In this document: positions 25,935 to 32,893 of the stretch, in pieces | How the letters are laid out: each line of letters begins with the position of its first letter | Numbering within the stretch: the first letter of the stretch is position 1 | Assembly (NCBI GenBank): GCA_963724495.1 | Contig: CAVRUZ010000005.1 | Span: 186,001-250,000 of the forward strand | Length of the DNA: 64,000 nucleotides | Source of the DNA: CAVRUZ01 sp963724495 | GTDB taxonomy: Bacteria > Actinomycetota > Actinomycetes > Propionibacteriales > DAIQRJ01 | Direction: 5' to 3' | The notes under the pieces: generated by a model | What the model saw: only the letters and a program-made list of their open reading frames with translations | Told to the model about the DNA's origin: nothing | Database searches by the model: none | Made by a program: the position numbers and the translations under genes

Positions 25935-26025
25935 TCACCACGCATGCAAACCAGCCCGTCCGCGCGCCCAGATGGGCGGACATGTCCGACATCGGGCCCT
26001 CGGCTGCATGTCTCGCGACCGGCCG
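25935..26025. repeat. 91-bp repeat, copy 4 (first of a spaced pair)
   Basis: Almost identical to 26075-26165 (about five differences over 91 bp), giving a 140-bp period. It contains the perfect 12-bp palindrome CGGACATGTCCG (25977-25988), GCCCAGATGGGC, and CATGCA/TGCATG near its ends. Read on the minus strand, the end GTTTGCATGCGTGGTGACG resembles the other TGCATGT copies. Confidence 0.85.
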
Positions 26026-26074
26026 TGACAGCCGGGCAGCGCGCCGCCGTGGCCCGGCCGTCGGCCCGCCGCCG

Positions 26075-26165
26075 TCACCACACATGCAAACCAGCCCGTC
26101 CGCGCGCCCAGATGGGCGGACATGTCCGACATCGGGCCCGCTGCTGCATGTTTCGCGACCGGCCG
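26075..26165. repeat. 91-bp repeat, copy 5 (second of a spaced pair)
   Basis: The same element as 25935-26025, in direct orientation, with the same CGGACATGTCCG palindrome. It ends 11 nt before the stop of the Y-family polymerase gene. The 49 bp between the copies are G+C-rich without an obvious gene. Confidence 0.85.
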
Positions 26166-26175
26166 CGCGCGAAGG

Positions 26176-27315
26176 TCAGGTCCGCCAGCGGTGGCCGGGC
26201 TCGTCCGGCTCGTCGTCTCGCGGTGTCGGCGCCTGCTCGGGCGGTGGGGTCATCTCGGCTCGAAGGCCGAGCAGGCGGATCTCGCGTCCGGGCTCGAACT
26301 TGCGGGTCAGGTCGAGAGCGGCCCCGGCCAGCACGGCCAGATCGCTCGTCGGCTCGGGAAGCTTGCGGCTGAAGGTCTTGGTGAAGAACGGCGCGTAGCG
26401 CACCTTGAGCGTCAGCCGCATCACCGGCCTGCCTTCGCGGAGCACGTCGTCGAGCACCTGCTCCGCCAGTCGCCGGATCGCGTCCTCGACCTCCGCCGGT
26501 TCCTTGAGGTTCTGCTGGTAGGTCGTCTCCCGGCTGTGGCCGCGGGCGACCCATGGCGTGTCGTCGACCGTGGCGGAGCCGATCCCCCGGCCCAACTGTC
26601 GGTACCACGGACCCATCTGCGGCCCGAACTCACCGACGACCACCTGCTCCTCACACCGGGCGAGCTCGGCGATCGTGTGGATCCCGTGACCCGCGAGCCG
26701 CTTCGACACCTTCGACCCCACACCCCAGAGGTCGATCGTCGGCCGCTCGCCCATGACCGGCATCCAGTTCGCGGCCGTCAGCCGGTAGACACCGCGGGGT
26801 TTGCCGAAGCTGGTCGCGATCTTGGCGCGGATCTTGTTGTCACCGATGCCGATCGAGCAGTGCAGCCGGGTGGCATCGAGCACGGCAGCCTGAGTCCGTG
26901 CGGCGAACGCCTCGGGGTCGTCGGTGGAGACGCCGAGGAAGGCCTCGTCCCAGCCGAGCACCTCCACGACGGCGCCGGTCGAACGGAGGGCGTCCATCAC
27001 CCGGGCGGACGCCTCGTTGTAGGCCGGCGCATCGACCGGCAGGATGACCGCCGTCGGCGCCTTTCTCGCCGCGAGTCGCAGGGGCATGCCCGATCCGACG
27101 CCGAATTCCCTTGCCTCGTAGGAGGCCGTGGAGACGACGGCCCGTTCCGTCGGGTCGCCTCGCCCGCCGACGATCAGCGGGAGGCCGGCCAGCTCGGGAC
27201 GCCGCAGCACCTCCACTGCGGCGATGAACTGGTCGAGGTCCACATGCAGTACCCACGACTGCACGGGTGCGCGCGACACCTCCGCCGGCCCGGTCACGGG
27301 CCGAGTCTGGCCCAT
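26176..27315 (-). CDS. dinB: Y-family translesion DNA polymerase (DinB/Pol IV type)
   Basis: 379 aa. The palm starts with LHVDLDQFIAAVE (about residues 23-35), providing the first catalytic Asp and the steric-gate position. The second acidic motif is GWDEAFLG (about 119-126) rather than the usual SIDEAYLD; Asp and Glu are kept. Helix-hairpin-helix GVGSKVSKRLAGHGI (about 198-212) and a little-finger domain follow. There is no C-terminal beta-clamp motif that I can recognise; the tail is Pro/Glu-rich and ends HRWR. It is a low-fidelity bypass polymerase for damaged DNA. No SOS box was seen. Confidence 0.88.
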   Translation of the reverse strand: MGQTRPVTGPAEVSRAPVQSWVLHVDLDQFIAAVEVLRRPELAGLPLIVGGRGDPTERAVVSTASYEAREFGVGSGMPLRLAARKAPTAVILPVDAPAYNEASARVMDALRSTGAVVEVLGWDEAFLGVSTDDPEAFAARTQAAVLDATRLHCSIGIGDNKIRAKIATSFGKPRGVYRLTAANWMPVMGERPTIDLWGVGSKVSKRLAGHGIHTIAELARCEEQVVVGEFGPQMGPWYRQLGRGIGSATVDDTPWVARGHSRETTYQQNLKEPAEVEDAIRRLAEQVLDDVLREGRPVMRLTLKVRYAPFFTKTFSRKLPEPTSDLAVLAGAALDLTRKFEPGREIRLLGLRAEMTPPPEQAPTPRDDEPDEPGHRWRT

Positions 27316-27389
27316 GCCCTGCCGCCGCGACAGCGCAGCGGTGGACTAGCCGCCTGCCCGCACGACCGCCCTGCTCCGGATGGTGTGAC

Positions 27390-27896
27390 TCAGGGAAGGA
27401 CGAGCCACAGCCTGCCGTCGAGGAGCTCGCGGGCGGCATCGAGATGCCCGGCGTGGCAGGCGGTCTCCGCGATCACGTGCAGGAGGATCTCCCGCACGTT
27501 CTCCACATGCCAGCCCTCGAACAGATCCTCCGACCACCATGCCGGCTTCGCCTCGACCGACGTGCGGGCCACGATGGCGTCGGCCAGCTCGATCTCCCGC
27601 CGATAGGTGGCCAGGACCTCGGCGGCCGGGATGGCATCGTCGACCTGCCAGCCGTCCGAGGTCGCCGTCAAGACCCCTTCGACGGCCTCAGGCTCACCCG
27701 CGACGACGGCGCGGAACCAGAACCGCTCGACGTCGACGCTCAGGTGGTTGACGAGCCCGACCGGGGTCCACCCGGACGGCAGCGCCGGCCGGCGCAGCGC
27801 CTCCTCGTCAAGCCCCTCGAGGATGCCCAACACGTGGCGGCGCTGTGCCTGCAGGTAGTCGAGGAGCATCGAGCGCTCCGCTTCGGTCGTGCTCAT
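27390..27896 (-). CDS. DinB-superfamily (DUF664, mycothiol-transferase-like) protein
   Basis: 168-aa four-helix bundle. Three metal-site histidines are visible: His in LVNHLSVDVERFW (about residue 49), and two in HVIAETACHAGHLD near the C-terminus (about 145-157). This is the DUF664/DinB-like group, which includes mycothiol-dependent S-transferases and metal-dependent thiol enzymes of actinobacteria. AGGAGAACCC lies before the ATG at 27896. The upstream VOC gene is on the same strand 60 bp away, and both may belong to thiol-dependent detoxification. Confidence 0.82.
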   Translation of the reverse strand: MSTTEAERSMLLDYLQAQRRHVLGILEGLDEEALRRPALPSGWTPVGLVNHLSVDVERFWFRAVVAGEPEAVEGVLTATSDGWQVDDAIPAAEVLATYRREIELADAIVARTSVEAKPAWWSEDLFEGWHVENVREILLHVIAETACHAGHLDAARELLDGRLWLVLP

Positions 27897-27957
27897 GGGT
27901 TCTCCTGGTTGCCGAAGGTCAGAGGGCAGATTGGTCGTGGATCGGCGGGCGGACGGG

Positions 27958-28363
27958 TCAGGCGGCGATCTCCCAGATGTGGCCGCCCGGGTCACGGAAG
28001 CTGGCCGTGCGGATGCCCCACGGCCGGTCCATCGGCCCGTTCAGCAGCTCGACTCCGCGATCGGCCAACCGCGCGCAGACGGCGTCGACGTCGTCGACCT
28101 CGATCGTGAACACGACGCGGGACCCTGCCTCGGCAGCCGCGACGAGGCGCCGGGTCGATCAGCTCGGGTGCTGACGACGCGATCAGCAGGTTGACGACCG
28201 TTCCGCCGAAGGCGAAGACGCAGGAGGTCTCGCCCTCGAAGACCACCGGCGTCTCGAACACCCGCTGGTAGAAGCCCTTGGCCGCCTCGAGATCGTCGAC
28301 CACCAGCGTGATGGCCTTGATGGCGTTCGCCCAGGCGTTGGCGTCGGTTTGGGCCTGCGTCAC
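27958..28363 (-). pseudogene. VOC-family protein, frameshifted
   Basis: From GTG 28363 (AAGGAG 7 nt upstream) the protein begins as a VOC domain (IKAITLVVDDLEAAKGFYQRVF, then VNLLIAS). After ELIDPAP the frame derails. In another frame the same DNA reads VVFTIEVDDVDAVCARLADRGVELLNGP and FRDPGGHIWEIAA, ending at 27958. One indel near 28145 accounts for it. The repaired protein is about 135 aa, a full-length VOC. RPWGIRTASFRDPGG is typical of metal-binding VOC enzymes or bleomycin-resistance-like binders. Confidence 0.75.
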
Positions 28364-28426
28364 GGAGCGCTCCTTGGTGGTCGTCGGCGGGGTGCGAGAG
28401 CGAAGCATGCCTTCGACCGCCCGATT

Positions 28427-28502
28427 CCCTGAAAACGTGCGGCTGGTGGACCGATCGGCGCTCCGGCTGGCGGGTTTCGTCAACGCGCCGCCACTTTCAG
28501 GG
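28427..28502 (-). terminator. Inverted repeat downstream of dnaB
   Basis: CCCTGAAA (28427-28434) pairs with TTTCAGGG (28495-28502), and the pairing extends imperfectly through GTGCGGC/GCCGCCAC. It lies 35 nt past the dnaB stop and before the VOC start. The large loop makes termination uncertain. Confidence 0.35.
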
Positions 28503-28535
28503 GCCGCCCGTGGAACGACCGGCGGGGGCTGGTTC

Positions 28536-29894
28536 CTACCCGCTGGCCATGTCCACGAAGCGGGAGTAGTGGCCCTGGAAGATCGTGGTGACCGTGGAGA
28601 GCGGTCCGTTGCGGTGCTTGGCGACGATGAAGTCGGCCTCGCCGGGTCGGGTGGACTCGCGCTCGTAGACGTCCTCGCGGTGCAGCAGGATCACCATGTC
28701 GGCGTCCTGTTCGATCGCGCCGGACTCGCGCAGGTCCGACAGCTGGGGCTTCTTGTCGTTGCGCTGCTCAGATCCCCGGTTCAACTGGCTGAGGGCGACC
28801 ACCGGGACCTCGAGCTCCTTGGCCAGCAGCTTCATCGAGCGGCTGAACTCCGCGACCTCCTGCTGCCTGCTCTCCACCTTCTTGCCCGAGGTCATCAGCT
28901 GCAGGTAGTCGACGATCACCAGCTTGAGGTTGTTGCGCTGCTTCAGCCGACGGCACTTCGCCCGGATCTCGGTCATCGACAGGTTAGGGCTGTCGTCGAT
29001 GTACAGCGGCGCCTCGCTGACGTCGCCCATCTTGCGCGACAGCTTCACCCAGTCCTCGTCGTGCATCGACCCCTGGCGCATGTTCTGCAAGGCCACCCTG
29101 GACTCCGCCGACAGCAGCTTCATGGTGATCTCGGTGCGACCCATCTCCAGGGAGAAGATCACCGTCGGCAGGTTGTGGTGGATGGCGGCCGTCCGGGCGA
29201 AGTCGAGCCCGAGCGTCGACTTACCGATTCCGGGGCGGGCGGCGATGACGATCAGCTGCCCGGGGTGCAGGCCCGTGGTGAGCCGGTCGAGGTCGGCGAA
29301 CCCGGTAGGGACGCCGATGAGCTTGCCGTCGCGCGTACTGGCCGCCTCGATCTCGTCCAGCGTGGCCTCGAGCAGTTCCGACAGCGGCGCATAGTCCTCC
29401 GAGGCCCGCCGTTCGGTGACCCCGTAGATCTCCGCCTGGGCCGCGTCGACGATCTGGTCGACCTCACCTTCGGCGCCGTAGCCCAGCTGAAGGATGCGGG
29501 TGCCGGCGTCGACCAGCCGGCGCAGGATCGCCTTCTCCCGCACGATCTCTGCGTAGTAGGCGGCGTTGGCTGCACTGGGGACCGACGCGATCAGCGTGTG
29601 CAGGTAGGGGGCTCCACCGGTACGACCCAGCTCGCCCTGCTTGCCGAGTTCGGCTGCCACCGTGACCGCATCTGCCGGCTCGCCCCGCCCGTACAGGTCG
29701 AGGATCGCGTCGTGGATGGTCTCGTGCGCCGGCCGGTAGTAGTCGGCGCCCTTGACGTACTCGACGACGTCGGCGATCGCGTCCTTGCTCAGCAGCATCG
29801 AGCCGAGGACGCACTGCTCGGCGGCCATGTCCTGCGGCGGCAGCCGGTCGCCTCGCGAGTCTGCCCGGGCGGTCGGAATCTCGGTGATGCTCAT
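28536..29894 (-). CDS. dnaB: Replicative DNA helicase DnaB
   Basis: 452 aa. The N-terminal DnaB domain (about residues 20-120) binds primase. The RecA-like C-terminal motor has Walker A ARPGIGKST (219-227), the H1a Glu segment TVIFSLEM, Walker B KLVIVDYLQLM (about 326-336), and the H4 RGSEQRNDKKPQLSDLRESG region (about 375-394). The DFARTAA region and DADMVILLHRE (about 398-408) also fit. It unwinds the chromosome fork as a hexamer. No intein is present, unlike many actinobacterial dnaB genes. The ATG at 29894 has no strong ribosome binding site. Upstream lies a 600-bp gene-free region with DnaA-box-like sequences. Confidence 0.96.
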   Translation of the reverse strand: MSITEIPTARADSRGDRLPPQDMAAEQCVLGSMLLSKDAIADVVEYVKGADYYRPAHETIHDAILDLYGRGEPADAVTVAAELGKQGELGRTGGAPYLHTLIASVPSAANAAYYAEIVREKAILRRLVDAGTRILQLGYGAEGEVDQIVDAAQAEIYGVTERRASEDYAPLSELLEATLDEIEAASTRDGKLIGVPTGFADLDRLTTGLHPGQLIVIAARPGIGKSTLGLDFARTAAIHHNLPTVIFSLEMGRTEITMKLLSAESRVALQNMRQGSMHDEDWVKLSRKMGDVSEAPLYIDDSPNLSMTEIRAKCRRLKQRNNLKLVIVDYLQLMTSGKKVESRQQEVAEFSRSMKLLAKELEVPVVALSQLNRGSEQRNDKKPQLSDLRESGAIEQDADMVILLHREDVYERESTRPGEADFIVAKHRNGPLSTVTTIFQGHYSRFVDMASG

Positions 29895-30497
29895 GAGTTA
29901 CGGCTCACTGGTTCCGCCCTCCCCGTTCCCCGCGCTCATACCGCCCGCATCCCCGTCGAGACCCACATCCGCCGACAAAGCTTGCCGGCACGAGCAGGTC
30001 TCGGTCGTACGTCTGTTCTATCTGGGCCCACCGACAATCCGTACCCACCGCCCGCGCAGGCACGAAAGGCCGCGGCACCGTCGGTTGGAACGGCGCCGTA
30101 CGTGAACTGCGACTGCCCCCTTGAGCGCCCGGATGACCGAGGGAGGATCACGGTTGGCAGCGCTCGACGGGTGAAGCTACCGCCGGACTCCGGGCTTACG
30201 CGAGTGTCGGCAACCCGCCCCCTGTGGTCTCCCTGTGCACAACTGGCGATCCTGTCCACAACGTGGGGACAAACCTGTGCACAAGACCGAATCAGCCTGT
30301 TGGCCCGGGCACTGTGACCTGCACGAACACCGTCCACCGGTTGTGGGCGACGAGATTTCTGCCGGGTGTCCAACAGGTGAACAGCTGTGAACTCTCAGCC
30401 GTCGGCGAGTCACCGATCAGTTTCCAAGAAGCTTTGGCCCCGGCCGCTCCCTAGCATGAGTTCCGCCCCACCCAGCCGGCAGCGAAGGAAGCCTCCA
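29895..30497. other. 603-bp region upstream of dnaB without a gene
   Basis: No frame here has credible protein character. The central part holds a cluster of DnaA-box-like 9-mers (30234-30284) and G+C is locally lower. A TAGCAT box at 30451-30456 may serve the DUF1801 gene. The region may control dnaB and affect replication. Confidence 0.5.
30234..30284. promoter_or_regulatory. Cluster of DnaA-box-like sequences
   Basis: Within 51 bp: TGTGCACAA (30234-30242), CTGTCCACA (30252-30260), TGGGGACAA (30264-30272, reverse of TTGTCCCCA) and TGTGCACAA (30276-30284). The high-G+C actinobacterial consensus is TTGTCCACA on either strand. A weaker TTGTGGGCG lies at 30340. dnaA and dnaN are not in the window. 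Confidence 0.5.
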
Positions 30498-30953
30498 GTG
30501 AACGACGCGCAGAAGTCAGAGAAGAGCTACGAAGGATTCACCGCCGAAGAGCGCGACGCGATGAAGGAGCGCGCGAAGGAACTGAAGGCGGCCGCGCGCC
30601 GCGGCTCGCGCGGCAAGGGCGTGGACAACGAGGCCGCGGTTCTTGCCAAGATCGCCGAGCTGCCGGAGCCTGATCGCGCGATGGCGGAACGGGTCCACGC
30701 CGTCATCACCGCCAGTGCACCGGCCCTGTCACCGAAGCTCTGGTACGGGATGCCTGGCTATGCCAAGGACGGCAAGGTCGTCTGCTTCTTCCAGAGCGCA
30801 CAGAAGTTCAAGTCCAGGTACGCGACGCTCGGCTTCAACGACACGGCGACCCTCGACGACGGCACCATGTGGCCGACCGCGTTCGCCCTCACGGAGTTGA
30901 CGGCAGCCGACGAGGCACGGATCGGCGCGCTGGTGAAACAAGCGGTGAGCTGA
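30498..30953 (+). CDS. DUF1801 domain protein
   Basis: 151 aa. The N-terminal 50 residues are a charged Lys/Arg/Glu-rich helix. The rest is a YdhG-like DUF1801 domain with SPKLWYGMPGYAKDGKVVCFFQSAQKFKSRYATLGF (segments about residues 76-112), where the PxWYGMPGY strand is diagnostic. YdhG/FrataxiN-like members bind iron in Bacilli, but actinobacterial proteins are uncharacterised. The GTG at 30498 has AAGGAAG upstream. It is convergent with the DUF2207 gene at 30999, with 45 bp between. Confidence 0.82.
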   Translation: MNDAQKSEKSYEGFTAEERDAMKERAKELKAAARRGSRGKGVDNEAAVLAKIAELPEPDRAMAERVHAVITASAPALSPKLWYGMPGYAKDGKVVCFFQSAQKFKSRYATLGFNDTATLDDGTMWPTAFALTELTAADEARIGALVKQAVS

Positions 30954-30998
30954 CGCCGCAAGCGGGTTGTCGGACCCGAGCCAGGGGAGCGGCTCAGG

Positions 30999-32777
30999 TC
31001 ACCACGATCCGCCACCGCCGCCGCCACCACCACCGCCGACGGAGCCGCCGGACCCGCCGGACGACGACGACATGCTGCTCGACATCGCCGAGGAGAACGA
31101 CGAGAACGAGCTGTCGAACGAGTGCGACGTCCCGGCCATCCACAGGATCGGCATCGACATGCCGGAGTTCTGCGCCTCCTGCAGCACGGGCTCGAACGTG
31201 CGCACCCACACCTCCGTCAGCCCGAACACCACCGCATAGGGCAGGTAGCGGTGGAAGATGTTCAGCCGCTCCTCCGCCTTGATCTGGTCGAGGTCTGCTG
31301 TCTGCAGGTACCGCTGGAACGCGTTGGACTCGGCGAGAACGGCGCTACCGGCACCGGTCCGGGCGGTCATGAACTGGGCGAAGACGATCATCACGATCGC
31401 CGCGATCGCCAGGCCGACGCCAATGGAGGCGAAGCCGCCGCGCAGGCCCAGCACGAACAGCACCGCGCCGACGACGAGGACCGCCGCGCCGACCACGGTC
31501 ATCGGCGCCCGTGCGGCACCGGGCATGCGGACGAACCACTCGCGGGAGCGCACGGACTCGCGAACCCCCTTCGCGTGCTCGGCCGCGACCGCGGACAGGT
31601 CGGTCTTCCCCTTCTCCATCGTCAGCTCGCCGCCATCGCCCTTCTCGGCGAGACCGTCGAGCAGGCCGGTCTCCCACGACGTGGCGTCGGCGGGAGTCCG
31701 GCCGTCGAACACCAGGCGCCAGTCCTTCTCCCGCTTCTCCGTGCCCTGCGCGATGTGCAGGGCGCCCCGGTTCGCCAGATCGATGAGCGTCGCCGTCATC
31801 CCCGCGCTGCCGGACGTCTCCTTCTTGAGCATCTCCAGCTCCGCCGGCCGGACCCCCTGGGGTGGGGTGAACTGCACCGACGTCACCCCGCCGGTGCCGG
31901 CGATGACCTCCGTAGCCTCCTGACCGGGCGCCGGCTGCAGGCCGGGGATCTGCCCGGCGAAGACCCGGTCCCGGCCGTGGCGGTGCCAGTGCACGACCGC
32001 TATCGCCGATCCGACGACCGCGGCGAGCAGCCCGAGCACGGGAGCCCACCAGTGACCGGCCATCGCCCACTCGAAGGTCACCCGGTGCTCCAGGATCGGG
32101 CCGACGTTCTGGACGACACCCTGCGGGTACATGTAGTCGAGCGAGACGCCCTGGCGCGGTTCCACTCCGGTGACGGTGAACGAAGGCTCGTCGCCGGGAC
32201 AGGCGCGCCCTGCGCCCGTCGGGCCATACCTGCAGGTCGTGTCCTCCGGTGCCAGGGCACCGGCGCCCAAGGCCACCGTCACCTTGTCCATCGGCACGTC
32301 CCAGAACGCGCCGGTCGCGTTCCAGCTCAAGACGGTCTTGCCGCCCTGGTCGAGAAAGCCGCCCTTGACGGTGTAGGCGAGTTCGTACACGTGCGAGCCG
32401 GTGATCTCTTCGTCCTCGTCGCCCACGCGGACGCCGAAGTTGCCGTTGTCTCGCTCTTCCGCGACCTCGGCCTTCTCGCCGTCCTGGGTCACGCTGAGGT
32501 CGCTCAGCTTCCACACCCGGTTGTAGTCGCGATCGGCCGGCCAGTCCGACTGCACCGGTATGACGCGGTAGATGCCGTGACGCTTGAACGGTCCGAAGTC
32601 GTAGGTGATCACCTCACGGACGCGGAGGTCACCGTTGCGCTGCGGCGTGAGTTCCACCCGGTAGTCGGTGATGCGCCCGTCCTCGACGGCTGCCGACCCC
32701 GGTGTTGCCAGGACCACCATCGCCAGCAGGGCCGCGACCAGCACCGTGGTCAGCTGGCGGATTCGACTCTTCTGCAC
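30999..32777 (-). CDS. DUF2207 (YciQ-like) membrane protein, copy 1
   Basis: 592 aa with a Sec signal peptide (residues 1-30, cleavage after about TPGSAA). A large extracytoplasmic beta-rich DUF2207 domain (about 35-240) follows, with the signature DFGPFKRHGIYRVIP. One helix lies near 245-265, then a cytosolic region, two adjacent helices (about 420-465), and a C-terminal tail with a Ser/Phe-rich stretch and about ten Gly ending in Ser-Trp. The function is unknown. GAGGGGGAGAG precedes the GTG at 32777. It is a tandem paralogue of the gene at 32894 along its whole length. Confidence 0.87.
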   Translation of the reverse strand: MQKSRIRQLTTVLVAALLAMVVLATPGSAAVEDGRITDYRVELTPQRNGDLRVREVITYDFGPFKRHGIYRVIPVQSDWPADRDYNRVWKLSDLSVTQDGEKAEVAEERDNGNFGVRVGDEDEEITGSHVYELAYTVKGGFLDQGGKTVLSWNATGAFWDVPMDKVTVALGAGALAPEDTTCRYGPTGAGRACPGDEPSFTVTGVEPRQGVSLDYMYPQGVVQNVGPILEHRVTFEWAMAGHWWAPVLGLLAAVVGSAIAVVHWHRHGRDRVFAGQIPGLQPAPGQEATEVIAGTGGVTSVQFTPPQGVRPAELEMLKKETSGSAGMTATLIDLANRGALHIAQGTEKREKDWRLVFDGRTPADATSWETGLLDGLAEKGDGGELTMEKGKTDLSAVAAEHAKGVRESVRSREWFVRMPGAARAPMTVVGAAVLVVGAVLFVLGLRGGFASIGVGLAIAAIVMIVFAQFMTARTGAGSAVLAESNAFQRYLQTADLDQIKAEERLNIFHRYLPYAVVFGLTEVWVRTFEPVLQEAQNSGMSMPILWMAGTSHSFDSSFSSFSSAMSSSMSSSSGGSGGSVGGGGGGGGGGSW

Positions 32778-32893
32778 CGACTCTCCCCCTCGAGAACTCG
32801 CCGTCTCAGCGGTCAGCTGTCAACCCGACACGGTTCGCCGGCCGCCTTCCTCCGACGGGAACGACTGGCACCCGCAATTGCGGCGAGGCACTC

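Noticed and set aside
26122..27606. A 494-codon open frame on the plus strand across dinB
   Set aside because: It is the antisense of the Y-family polymerase and has the same composition artefact; no domain is recognisable.
28278..30317. A 679-codon open frame antisense to dnaB
   Set aside because: It lacks domain features and ends inside the DnaA-box region. The opposite strand is a canonical DnaB.
30181..30420. Chromosomal origin of replication
   Set aside because: DnaA-box-like 9-mers are present, but there is no dnaA, dnaN, rpmH or rnpA, too few boxes and no AT-rich unwinding element. I keep it as a candidate DnaA-responsive site.
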